64,000 nt of DNA, taken from Catellatospora citrea (lineage in GTDB: Bacteria; Actinomycetota; Actinomycetes; Mycobacteriales; Micromonosporaceae). Position 1 is the stretch's first letter, and every line of letters begins with the position of its first letter. The notes beneath the pieces were generated by a model, which worked only from the letters and a program-made list of their open reading frames with translations, searched no databases and was not told where the DNA came from. The stretch is taken from the NCBI RefSeq assembly GCF_003610235.1, contig NZ_RAPR01000001.1:8494001-8558000 (forward strand). Direction: 5' to 3'. Shown piece after piece: positions 52,946-64,000 of the stretch. Both the position numbers and the translations under genes were made by a program.

Positions 52946-52981
52946 GAGCCCGCCCGGTGGGTGATCCCGCCGGGCGGGCTC
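52946..52981. terminator. Terminator hairpin, 16-bp stem
   Basis: 16-bp stem with one G-T pair (52946-52961 with 52966-52981) and a 4-base loop, 19 bases after the SGNH gene stop (minus strand). Confidence 0.8.
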
Positions 52982-52999
52982 GGCGCGGCTTCGGCGTGA

Positions 53000-54100
53000 T
53001 CAGACGCGGGTCCATCGCTGGTTGGCCGCGGCGGTGCAGGACCAGAGGAGCACCGGTGTGCCGTTGGCGGTGGCGTTGCCGGAGACGTCCAGGCAGAGTC
53101 CGGAGCCGGGGTTGCTGACGGTGCCGTTGGTGTTGAGGCTCCATCGCTGGTTGGCCGCTCCGCTGCAGGTCCACATCTGGACCTTCGACCCCGCTGTGGC
53201 GCCGGTGGGCACGTCCAGGCACTTGCCGAGCGACTGGATGCTCTGGCCGCTGACGGTCCACTGCTGGTTCGGCCGTCCGCTGCAGTCCCAGATGATGGGC
53301 TGGGTCCCGTTGGCCGTGTTGCTGCCGGGCACGTCGAGGCAGCGTCCGGAGGCCACGCTGACCAGCGCCGACGATGTCGTGCCGGTGCTCGTGCCGATGC
53401 TGCCGGGCACCGAGCGCAGCGCGGTGTACCAGGTCGCGGCCATCTTGTCGTAGCCGGTCGCGGTCGGGTGGATGCCGTCGATGAGGTCGGCGGTGGTGAG
53501 CGCGCTGTGCATGTCGACGAGGTGGACGCGTCGGCCCGCGTTGACCTTGCTCTGCACGATGCCGGGGATGGCGGCGTTGAAGGTGCGGGCGGCGTTCTCC
53601 TGGCCGGTGTTGCTCAGCGGGATGATGGTGGCGACGAACACGTCCGCTGACGGCGCCGCGGCCGTGATGCGGTCGAGCAGGCCGGACAGCCTGCTCGGGG
53701 CGCCGGACAGGTTGTAGTTCTGCAGGACGTCGTTGGTGCCGATGTGCAGCAGCACCGTCCGCGGGGTCGTCGTCTGGAGCCAGCCGCTGATGTTGGCGTC
53801 GATCTGGTCGATCCGCCAGCCGGGGTGGCCCTCATGGTCGTGGTCGCCGAGGGCGGAGGGACCGTTGAACTGCGTGCCCACCAGGTCGACGCGGTATCCG
53901 CCGGCGGCCGTCCGCTGCCAGAGCCCGGTCCGGTAGCCGCCCGGCACCTGGGTGCCCTCGGTTATCGAATCGCCCAGCGGCATGACCCGCACCCCGCCGT
54001 TGGACTCGGCGCTGGCGATGCCGCTCTGCGTCGCGGTCACGGCGGCGGTCAACGCCAGCGTGGCTGCCGCGGTGACGAGCCAACGCGCGTACTTGGACAT
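53000..54100 (-). CDS. Secreted SGNH/GDSL esterase with C-terminal CBM13
   Basis: A 366-residue secreted enzyme. After a signal peptide (about 1-31) comes an SGNH hydrolase: Ser45 in MPLGDSITEG, HIGTND, and the Asp/His pair in DGIHPTATGYDKMA. A ricin-type beta-trefoil CBM13 follows (about 238-366) with three QxW repeats (NQQWTV, NQRWSL, NQRWTR). CBM13 commonly binds xylan. It is probably a carbohydrate esterase acting with the nearby xylanase and esterases. Confidence 0.93.
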   Translation of the reverse strand: MSKYARWLVTAAATLALTAAVTATQSGIASAESNGGVRVMPLGDSITEGTQVPGGYRTGLWQRTAAGGYRVDLVGTQFNGPSALGDHDHEGHPGWRIDQIDANISGWLQTTTPRTVLLHIGTNDVLQNYNLSGAPSRLSGLLDRITAAAPSADVFVATIIPLSNTGQENAARTFNAAIPGIVQSKVNAGRRVHLVDMHSALTTADLIDGIHPTATGYDKMAATWYTALRSVPGSIGTSTGTTSSALVSVASGRCLDVPGSNTANGTQPIIWDCSGRPNQQWTVSGQSIQSLGKCLDVPTGATAGSKVQMWTCSGAANQRWSLNTNGTVSNPGSGLCLDVSGNATANGTPVLLWSCTAAANQRWTRV

Positions 54101-54266
54101 GGTCGATCCCTTCGCTCAGGTCCGATGAGTCGAGCGACCGCTGCGCCACCGCCGCGCTGCCCGGCCGGGCAGTCCGCAGCCGGTGAGCCCGATCGTGATC
54201 GCTCACATCGGTATCGCTTTGTCCAGGAGGTGGCCGCCACCTGTCCCACCTGGTCCACTCACATGG

Positions 54267-54287
54267 ATGACGTGTGATGTATTGCGT
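54267..54287. promoter_or_regulatory. Heptad box 1 (three 7-bp units)
   Basis: ATGACGT-GTGATGT-ATTGCGT, three contiguous 7-bp units, 167 bp upstream of the SGNH gene start on the other strand. It matches the box at 56300-56320 at 17 of 21 positions. It lacks the -35/-10 spacing seen in boxes 3, 4 and 6, so it may act as an operator. Confidence 0.6.
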
Positions 54288-54413
54288 CCAATGTGACCGA
54301 TAACATTCGATGCGTCAAGAGTGCTTCCGTGGTGGCTGGGGGAGTGCGGGAGCTGGCGGTCGGTGAGGCGAGGCCCGGGAAGGGCTCAGCGCAGCCACGT
54401 CCGCCGGCGCGAT

Positions 54414-54427
54414 ATGACGTGTGATGA
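54414..54427. promoter_or_regulatory. Heptad box 2 (two 7-bp units)
   Basis: ATGACGT-GTGATGA, in the same divergent gap as boxes 1 and 3. Weaker than the other copies; no promoter elements around it. Confidence 0.5.
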
Positions 54428-54546
54428 GGTGGTGGCTTTTGGGCATGCGGCGATCATGCGCCGACGCTGGGTCGAGAGAGTTTTTCCTTGTGGTTCTGGT
54501 TGTTGATCGAACCCAGCGGGGGCTGCCTCGGAATCGACGATGGTCG

Positions 54547-54576
54547 TTGACATGTGACGTGATACGTCGCTACGGT
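54547..54576 (+). promoter_or_regulatory. Heptad box 3 promoter of the esterase gene
   Basis: TTGACAT-GTGACGT-GATACGT, three 7-bp units. The TTGACA forms a -35, an 18-bp spacer follows, and TACGGT at 54571-54576 forms a -10. It would give a 5' untranslated leader of about 240 bases before the GTG at 54821. Confidence 0.7.
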
Positions 54577-54580
54577 GGCG

Positions 54581-54597
54581 CTGTCCCAGTGGGACAG
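54581..54597. promoter_or_regulatory. Perfect 17-bp palindrome at the esterase transcription start
   Basis: CTGTCCCA-G-TGGGACAG, perfect 8-bp arms with one central base, starting 5 bases after the -10. Position and symmetry suit a repressor operator. I did not see another perfect copy in the window. Confidence 0.6.
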
Positions 54598-54820
54598 TCG
54601 GCCTAGGGCAGTAAGCCGACCGCCCTCAGCCCAGCTGCGTGATGAAGCAACGGCCGGGCCGTCAGTCGCGCCGCGGGTCTCGATGCGGGTCTGGCTCACC
54701 CGCCGACGGAATCAACCGCCTGCCCGCCCGGGCGCGGCGGTCTGGCTGTGCTGTCCCGTGCCCCCAGCCGCAGGCGGCTCCCGGCAGTGCAGTCCTCGCT
54801 CCCAAGCAAGGAGAAGCACC

Positions 54821-56176
54821 GTGACAACCATCCATGGACGACACCTACGGCATCGGTGGCTCGCCGCGCTCGGCACAGCCGCCGTCGTCATCGCGGGCAC
54901 CCTGGCGGCCACCGCGCTGACCGGCCCGGCGGCATACGCGGCGACGACCGCGGGATGCGGCAAGGCCCCGTCACTGCGCACCGGCACGTACACGATCCAG
55001 AGCAGCGGCCAGAGCCGCAGCTTCAACCTGCGGATCCCCGACGGCTACAACAACACCCGGCCCTACCGGCTGATCTTCGCCTACCACTGGCGGGGAGGCA
55101 CCATGAACGACGTCTCCTCGGGCGGGAGCAGCGGGACCGCATGGTCGTTCTACGGCATGCAGCAGCAGTCGGACAACAGCGCGATCCTGGTGGCCCCGCA
55201 GGGTATCGGCAACGGCTGGGCCAACTCCGGCGGCGCCGACATCACCTTCACCGACGACATGATCCGAATGATCGAGAACGACCTGTGCGTCGACACCGCG
55301 CAGCTGTTCGCCATGGGCTTCAGCTACGGCGGCGGGATGAGCTACGCCATCGCCTGTTCACGGGCGACCGTGTTCCGCGCCGTGGTGGTGTACTCGGGCG
55401 CGCAGCTGTCGGGCTGCAGCGGCGGCAGCCAGCCGATCGCCTACTTCGGCATCCACGGCATCTCCGACAACGTGCTCAACATCTCGCAGGGCCGCTCACT
55501 GCGCGACACCTTCCTGCGCAACAACGGCTGCGCCCAGCAGAACGCCGCGGAACCGGCCGCGGGCAGCGGCAGGCACATCACGACCACCTACTCCTGCCGC
55601 GCGGGATACCCGGTGCAGTGGGCCGCCTTCGACGGCGGGCACGGGCCGGCGCCGGTGGAGGGCTGCTCCGGCTGCGAGGACGGCGTCCGAACCTGGAGCA
55701 AGGCGGAAGCCTGGCGGTTCCTGTCGCAGTTCGGCTCCACCCTGCCGCCGAGCTCCCCGCCGCCGAGCAGTCCGGCACCCGGCCGGTCGAACGTGCTGCT
55801 GGTGGGCCAGCAGTCGGGCCGATGCGTCGACGTGCCCGGCTCGTCGACGGCGAACGGCGCCCAGGCGCAGCTGTGGGACTGCCACGGCGGGACCAACCAG
55901 CGTTGGACCTACACCGCGAATCGGCAGCTGACGGTGTACGGCAACAAGTGCCTCGACGCCAACGCCAACGGCACCAGCAACGGCACCGCCGTGATCATCT
56001 GGGACTGCAACGGCCAGGTCAACCAGCAGTGGAACCTCAACGCCAACGGCACCGTCACGGGCGTGCAGTCGGGGCTCTGCGTCGACGTGTCCGGCGCGGC
56101 CACCGCCAACGGGACCAGGATTCAGCTGTGGGGCTGCCACGGCGGCGCCAACCAGCAGTGGAGCACTCGGAACTGA
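54821..56176 (+). CDS. Secreted esterase (PHB depolymerase/feruloyl esterase-like) with CBM13
   Basis: A 451-residue secreted enzyme. Signal peptide about 1-42 ends at AYAA. The LpqC/PHB-depolymerase-like alpha/beta hydrolase domain has GKAPSLRTGTYTIQSSGQSRSFNLRIP, nucleophile Ser168 in GFSYGG and His274 in DGGHGPAP. A Pro/Ser linker and CBM13 (about 323-451) follow. Related enzymes release ferulic or acetyl groups from xylan. GTG with AAGGAGAAGC; earlier in-frame ATGs precede a non-protein-like stretch. Paralogue of the 59288-60604 gene. Confidence 0.92.
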   Translation: MTTIHGRHLRHRWLAALGTAAVVIAGTLAATALTGPAAYAATTAGCGKAPSLRTGTYTIQSSGQSRSFNLRIPDGYNNTRPYRLIFAYHWRGGTMNDVSSGGSSGTAWSFYGMQQQSDNSAILVAPQGIGNGWANSGGADITFTDDMIRMIENDLCVDTAQLFAMGFSYGGGMSYAIACSRATVFRAVVVYSGAQLSGCSGGSQPIAYFGIHGISDNVLNISQGRSLRDTFLRNNGCAQQNAAEPAAGSGRHITTTYSCRAGYPVQWAAFDGGHGPAPVEGCSGCEDGVRTWSKAEAWRFLSQFGSTLPPSSPPPSSPAPGRSNVLLVGQQSGRCVDVPGSSTANGAQAQLWDCHGGTNQRWTYTANRQLTVYGNKCLDANANGTSNGTAVIIWDCNGQVNQQWNLNANGTVTGVQSGLCVDVSGAATANGTRIQLWGCHGGANQQWSTRN

Positions 56177-56182
56177 CCGGAT

Positions 56183-56218
56183 CCGTCGGGACGGCGCCGC
56201 ACGGTGCCGTCCCGACGG
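56183..56218. terminator. Terminator hairpin, 13-bp stem
   Basis: CCGTCGGGACGGC pairs with GCCGTCCCGACGG across a 10-base loop, 7 bases after the esterase stop. Confidence 0.85.
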
Positions 56219-56298
56219 CCCACCGGCGCGGAGCCGTGCCCGCTCGACGACGCATGGTTCGCGCGGGAACCTGGCCGAAACGAGATAGACACAGGCCG

Positions 56299-56328
56299 TT
56301 GACGTGTGACGTCATACGTCGCTAATCT
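56299..56328 (+). promoter_or_regulatory. Heptad box 4 promoter of the beta-helix gene
   Basis: TTGACGT-GTGACGT-CATACGT (56299-56319), three 7-bp units, with TTGACG as -35, an 18-bp spacer and TAATCT at 56323-56328 as -10. It contains the palindromic core TGACGTCA. The leader to the GTG at 56499 would be about 165 bases. Confidence 0.72.
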
Positions 56329-56345
56329 TGCGCTGCTCCACGTAG

Positions 56346-59195
<2,850 letters not shown>

Positions 59196-59203
59196 GCACA
59201 CAG

Positions 59204-59246
59204 GTCGTCGACCCGGTACCGCTCTCGGCGGTGCCGGGTCGACGAC
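59204..59246. terminator. Bidirectional terminator, 19-bp stem
   Basis: GTCGTCGACCCGG-type 19-bp stem with one G-T pair and a 5-base loop, 8 bases after the beta-helix stop, between convergent genes. Confidence 0.88.
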
Positions 59247-59287
59247 CCAGCGGTCAGGGCGCCGTCCGGCGGGCGAACCCTGCCGCC

Positions 59288-60604
59288 TCAGGCGACCGTG
59301 CAGGCGAGCGTCGGCGTCGACGGCGTCCCGCCGGCAAGGAATCCGAAGGTGGCCGATGCGCCGGCCGACAGGTTGCCGTTGTACGACACGTTGCGCACGG
59401 TGACCGACTGACCATTGCTGGACAGGGTGCCGCTCCACAGCTGGGTGATGGACTGGCCGCCGGCCAGCGTCCAGCCGACGGTCCAGCCGGTGATCGGGGC
59501 GCTGCCCGCGGTCACCGTCACCTCCGCCTGGAAGCCGCCTGGCCAGGAATTGACCAACCGGTAACCGGCGCTGCACCCGGCCCCGGGGGCGGGTGAGGAC
59601 GGAGCGGGGCTGCTCGGGGCTGGGCTGCTCGGAGCGGGGCTCGCCGACGGCGAGCTGCTCGGCGGCGGGCTGGCCGAAGGGGAGGCGCTGGGGGAGGGCG
59701 AGGCGGTGAACTGGGCCAGGAACGTGTTGACCGCGGCCGAGGTCCACGTGCGCGTGCCGCTGGTCGCCGTCGAACCGTCCACCGGGTGGGGGGCGTGGTC
59801 GCCGTCGAATGCGGCCCATTGGACCGGATACCCGGACCGGCAGCCCGAGTACACGGTGGTGATGTGGGTCAGGCTGCCCTGGGCCGGCTCGCGTGGGCTC
59901 TGCGCGGTGCAGCCGTTGTTGCGGACGAACGTGTCGCGCACGGCGCGTCCGCTGGAGATGTTGAGCACGCTGTCGTGGGTGCCGTGGATACCGAAGTAGG
60001 CGACCGGTTGCGTGCCCCCGCTGCAGCCGCTGAGGTTGGCGCCGGAGTAGACCACGACGGCGCGGAAGACCCCCGGCCGGGCGCAGGCCAGCGCGTAGCT
60101 CATCGCGCCGCCGTAGCTCCAGCCCATGGCGAACACCTGGCTCGTGTCCACGCACAGGTCGCCCTCGATCAGGCTGACCAGGTCGTCGATCAGGGTGACG
60201 TCCCGGCCGTTGGTGTTGGCCCAGCCGTTGCTGATGCCCTGCGGCGCGACGAAGATCGTGCCGTCGTTGGACAGCTGCTTCTGCCCGTAGAAGGCCCAGG
60301 CCGACCCGTCCGACCCGCCGGTGGCGACGTCGTTGGCGGTGCCGTTGAGCCAGTGCAGTCCGAAGACGAGCCGGTACGGACGGGTGTTGCTGTAGCTGCT
60401 CGGCATGCTCAGGATGTAACCGCGGGTCTGGCCGCTGCTCTGGATCGAGCGCGTCCCGCTGGTCAAAGTCGGGGTCCTGCCGCAACCGGCGGTCGGCCCC
60501 GCCTCGGCCAGGCGCGGGACCAGTAGGACAGCGCCGGTCAGGGCCAGTGTCAGCAGGCTGCTCAGCACCCATCGGCGCCGGCTCGGGCTGGTCGTTCGTC
60601 TCAT
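59288..60604 (-). CDS. Secreted esterase with C-terminal CBM2
   Basis: A 438-residue paralogue of the 54821-56176 esterase. The signal ends near AEA. The catalytic domain carries AGCGRTPTLTSGTRSIQSSGQ, nucleophile Ser in GWSYGGAMSYALACARPGV and His in DGDHAPHP. A long Ser/Pro/Ala linker (SPSPSASPSA and repeats) leads to a family 2 cellulose-binding module, not CBM13. Divergent from the PaaX-like regulator. Confidence 0.92.
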   Translation of the reverse strand: MRRTTSPSRRRWVLSSLLTLALTGAVLLVPRLAEAGPTAGCGRTPTLTSGTRSIQSSGQTRGYILSMPSSYSNTRPYRLVFGLHWLNGTANDVATGGSDGSAWAFYGQKQLSNDGTIFVAPQGISNGWANTNGRDVTLIDDLVSLIEGDLCVDTSQVFAMGWSYGGAMSYALACARPGVFRAVVVYSGANLSGCSGGTQPVAYFGIHGTHDSVLNISSGRAVRDTFVRNNGCTAQSPREPAQGSLTHITTVYSGCRSGYPVQWAAFDGDHAPHPVDGSTATSGTRTWTSAAVNTFLAQFTASPSPSASPSASPPPSSSPSASPAPSSPAPSSPAPSSPAPGAGCSAGYRLVNSWPGGFQAEVTVTAGSAPITGWTVGWTLAGGQSITQLWSGTLSSNGQSVTVRNVSYNGNLSAGASATFGFLAGGTPSTPTLACTVA

Positions 60605-60731
60605 GGCACTTCCTCGGTAGCAACAGTCGGGAGTCGGCTTGCCCTGGCCCTGCCCTGCCTGCGTGCCGGTCTCCCGCTTGCGTACGTTGTCGGGCTCCGT
60701 CGACGACGTGTGTCATGAAGGATGCCTCTAG

Positions 60732-60745
60732 GACACGAAAGTGTC
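60732..60745. promoter_or_regulatory. Inverted repeat between esterase and PaaX-like gene
   Basis: GACAC-GAAA-GTGTC, 5-bp arms with a 4-base centre; on the minus strand TTGACA at its edge may be the esterase's -35. A possible operator for the PaaX-like regulator. Confidence 0.5.
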
Positions 60746-60864
60746 AATCGATGGAACCGGATGGCACCGGACCTCGGCGGTGCCTCGCATGCCGACATCG
60801 CGCGCATACCATGTGCGGGCCCCCGTGCCGCGGGGCGTGGTCCTCTCAGCGCCGGAGTCGCGTG

Positions 60865-61806
60865 GTGCAGCTGTTCGAGATCGAAGAGATCTTCCCCGAC
60901 GTGGCGGGCGGTTCCCGGCTGCCGCGGCGCCAGGCCGGCAACTCGGCGCAAAGCCTGGCGACGACGCTCGTCGCCGACTACACGCTGCCGACGCGCGCCT
61001 GGCTGCCGTCGTCCGCCGTCACGACGCTGCTCGGCGAATTCGGGATCACCAGCGGCGCGGCGCGGACCGCCATCAGCCGGCTGGGCCGCCGAGGCGTGCT
61101 GGAGAGCAGCCGGGACGGTCGGCACAGCTTCTACCGACTGACCCGTGACGCCGCCGGGGAGCTGTCGGCCGGGGGTGCCTGGATCGCGCGGTTCGCCGAG
61201 CAGGCGCGCAGCTGGGACGGCACCTGGACGCTCGTGGCCTTCTCGTTGCCGCAGGAGCACGGTGCACAGCGGCGGTCGTTGCGCGGCCAGCTGCGATGGC
61301 TGGGCTTCGCGCCGTTGTACGACGGGCTCTGGGTCTCGCCGGACCCGTGGAATCCCACCGTCGCCGGGCGGCTGGCCGCCGTCACGCCCGGTGCGATGAC
61401 CGTCTTCCGAGCAGGCCATGTCGACCTGGCGGTCACCGCCGACCGCAACCCGATCGAGGCGTGGGACATCGCCGCGATCGCCCGGCACTACGAAGCCTTC
61501 GACCGGCAGTGGAGGCCGCTGCTGGAGCGCGTATGCGGTGGACGGATCGTCGGCGCCGCGGCGGTCCGGGCCCGGACGGAGATCATGGACGCCTACCGGC
61601 ACATCCCGCTGCTCGATCCGCAGTTGCCCGTGGAGCTGCTGCCGGCCGGGTGGCCGCGGGCGCGCGCTCGCGAGGTGTTCGTCGAGATCTATGACGGGCT
61701 GGCCGAGCCGGCTCAGCGACATGTGCTGGACGTGGTCCGGCAGTTCACCGGTGAGCCCGTCGTCGGCATCAGGGCCCACACCGTCGCGGTGATGGCCGCC
61801 AACTGA
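60865..61806 (+). CDS. PaaX-family transcriptional regulator
   Basis: A 313-residue PaaX-like protein. The N-terminal domain has LATTLVADYTLPTRAWLPSSAVTTLLGEFGITSGAARTAISRLGRRGVLE, a PaaX winged helix; then LVAFSLPQEHGAQRRSLRGQLRWLGFAPLYDGLWVSP and a C-terminal AREVFVEIYDGLAEPAQRHVL. PaaX proteins bind CoA esters such as phenylacetyl-CoA. In this setting, control of the neighbouring secreted esterases and xylanase by phenolic acids or their CoA esters is plausible but not shown. GTG at 60865 with GGAG. Confidence 0.9.
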   Translation: MQLFEIEEIFPDVAGGSRLPRRQAGNSAQSLATTLVADYTLPTRAWLPSSAVTTLLGEFGITSGAARTAISRLGRRGVLESSRDGRHSFYRLTRDAAGELSAGGAWIARFAEQARSWDGTWTLVAFSLPQEHGAQRRSLRGQLRWLGFAPLYDGLWVSPDPWNPTVAGRLAAVTPGAMTVFRAGHVDLAVTADRNPIEAWDIAAIARHYEAFDRQWRPLLERVCGGRIVGAAAVRARTEIMDAYRHIPLLDPQLPVELLPAGWPRARAREVFVEIYDGLAEPAQRHVLDVVRQFTGEPVVGIRAHTVAVMAAN

Positions 61807-61823
61807 GTCGTTCGGAAGGGCGT

Positions 61824-61836
61824 CCGGAAGTTTCGG
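61824..61836. promoter_or_regulatory. Candidate xylanase operator 1
   Basis: CCGGAAGTTTCGG, near-palindromic 13-mer, close to the CGAAASTTTCG pattern seen upstream of actinobacterial xylanase genes. Located 305 bp before the GH10 start. Confidence 0.45.
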
Positions 61837-61930
61837 CAGCCTCGTGATGATCCATTGCGCCGCGAGTTTTCATGCCCGGTGAGCGGTGGCTCATTCGGCT
61901 CGGCGAAGATCGTCTAGAAGTGCTATTTAG

Positions 61931-63643
<1,713 letters not shown>

Positions 63644-63692
63644 TGACCTGGCGCCACGATCGCGTGGCCATGGCGGCCGTGTTGTGACTGCC

Positions 63693-63725
63693 GGCGGCCG
63701 GGGGCGCAAGTCGCCCCCGGCCGCC
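63693..63725. terminator. Terminator hairpin, 14-bp stem
   Basis: GGCGGCCGGGGGCG pairs with CGCCCCCGGCCGCC across a 5-base loop, 50 bases after the xylanase stop. Confidence 0.85.
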
Positions 63726-63737
63726 TCATTGCGGCAT

Positions 63738-63751
63738 ATGACGTATGACAG
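63738..63751. promoter_or_regulatory. Heptad box 5 (two 7-bp units)
   Basis: ATGACGT-ATGACAG, just after the xylanase terminator. No -35/-10 pair fits it and no gene starts from it in the window. Confidence 0.55.
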
Positions 63752-63885
63752 CCAGGCGGCGGAACGCGCCAAAAGTGAGTGATGTCCCCCGAGCCCTTGC
63801 GGTGAGATCGGGTGTCAGTTCCCATTCGCGCCTGGCCAGAAGCCTTCTCGGAGCCCGTGCATCGACTGACGCTGGCATCAATGTA

Positions 63886-63915
63886 TTGACATATGACGTA
63901 TGATGGAACTACGGT
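63886..63915 (+). promoter_or_regulatory. Heptad box 6 promoter without a downstream gene
   Basis: TTGACAT-ATGACGT-ATGATGG with -35 TTGACA, an 18-bp spacer and -10 TACGGT at 63910-63915, the same geometry as box 3. Transcription would run into the hairpin at 63926-63963. Confidence 0.6.
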
Positions 63916-63925
63916 GGGGCCCAAC

Positions 63926-63963
63926 GCGGACCGCGGGGCCGGAGCCAGGCCGCCGCGGTCCGC
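63926..63963. terminator. Terminator hairpin, 11-bp stem
   Basis: GCGGACCGCGG (63926-63936) pairs with CCGCGGTCCGC (63953-63963) around a 16-base loop, 17 bases after the stop of the minus-strand gene at the window edge. Confidence 0.8.
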
Positions 63964-63979
63964 GCCTGTCGCCTCCCGA

Positions 63980-64000
63980 CTACCGCCGGGTCCATCGCTG
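63980..64000 (-). CDS. C-terminus of another CBM13 protein (partial)
   Basis: The last codons read QRWTRR and a stop on the minus strand, matching the closing QxW repeat of the SGNH esterase (NQRWTR). The rest lies beyond the window, so the catalytic domain is unknown. It converges on the xylanase gene. Confidence 0.6.
   Translation of the reverse strand, partial: QRWTRR

Overview
The window is chromosomal DNA from a high-GC actinomycete. Codon third positions are almost all G or C, GTG and TTG starts are common, and the content (LuxR, TetR, XRE and PaaX regulators, several LLM flavin monooxygenases, many secreted CBM13 enzymes) suits a soil genus, most likely in or near the Micromonosporaceae. 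The family assignment is inference from style; no rRNA or marker gene is present. I see no tRNA, rRNA, CRISPR array, insertion sequence, prophage or replication origin.

Layout. 0-2 kb: a SnoaL-like gene divergent from a LysR regulator. 2-10 kb: an orphan double-length ABC permease, a NarL-type two-component pair, membrane proteins, an SMI1/KNR4 protein, a PrsW-type intramembrane protease and a tyrosine phosphatase. 10-12.8 kb: an aldehyde dehydrogenase divergent from an XRE/MmyB regulator. 12.8-18.2 kb: a five-gene acyl-CoA catabolic operon (MaoC, quinone reductase, APH-type kinase, acyl-CoA dehydrogenase, hydrolase) with a divergent TetR regulator and a 20-bp operator. 18.2-25.6 kb: a LuxR regulator, a lipoprotein, a MmcQ-like protein, a DUF4132-type protein that ends early, a GH20 hexosaminidase with two nearly identical CBM6 modules, and a class IV aminotransferase.

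25.6-39.5 kb: a probable sulfur-scavenging region. A promoter-proximal cysteine-type leader peptide precedes a nine-gene operon: a peptide-type ABC transporter (binding protein, two permeases, double ATPase), four LLM flavin monooxygenases and a DUF1684 protein. Facing it is a polar amino-acid ABC transporter. Both upstream regions carry a similar CCTAY...AGTAGG element.

39.7-53 kb: mixed housekeeping and accessory genes (CYTH, arginase-like, C39 peptidase, a membrane-anchored HAD fusion, cupin, SDRs, D-2-hydroxyacid dehydrogenase, a benzoylformate decarboxylase-like ThDP enzyme, a fructosamine-kinase-like protein) with two decayed or frameshifted gene fragments.

53-64 kb: a secreted plant-polysaccharide cluster: SGNH esterase-CBM13, esterase-CBM13, beta-helix protein-CBM13, esterase-CBM2, GH10 xylanase-CBM13, a PaaX-family regulator, and the last codons of another CBM13 protein at the window edge. 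Its gaps contain six copies of an unusual 7-bp-period direct repeat (RTGACGT heptads). In three copies the repeat lies in the same position between a TTGAC(A/G) -35 and a TACGGT/TAATCT -10. This heptad-box regulon is my best candidate for an undescribed regulatory system in the window. Most convergent ends here are closed by long GC-rich hairpins.
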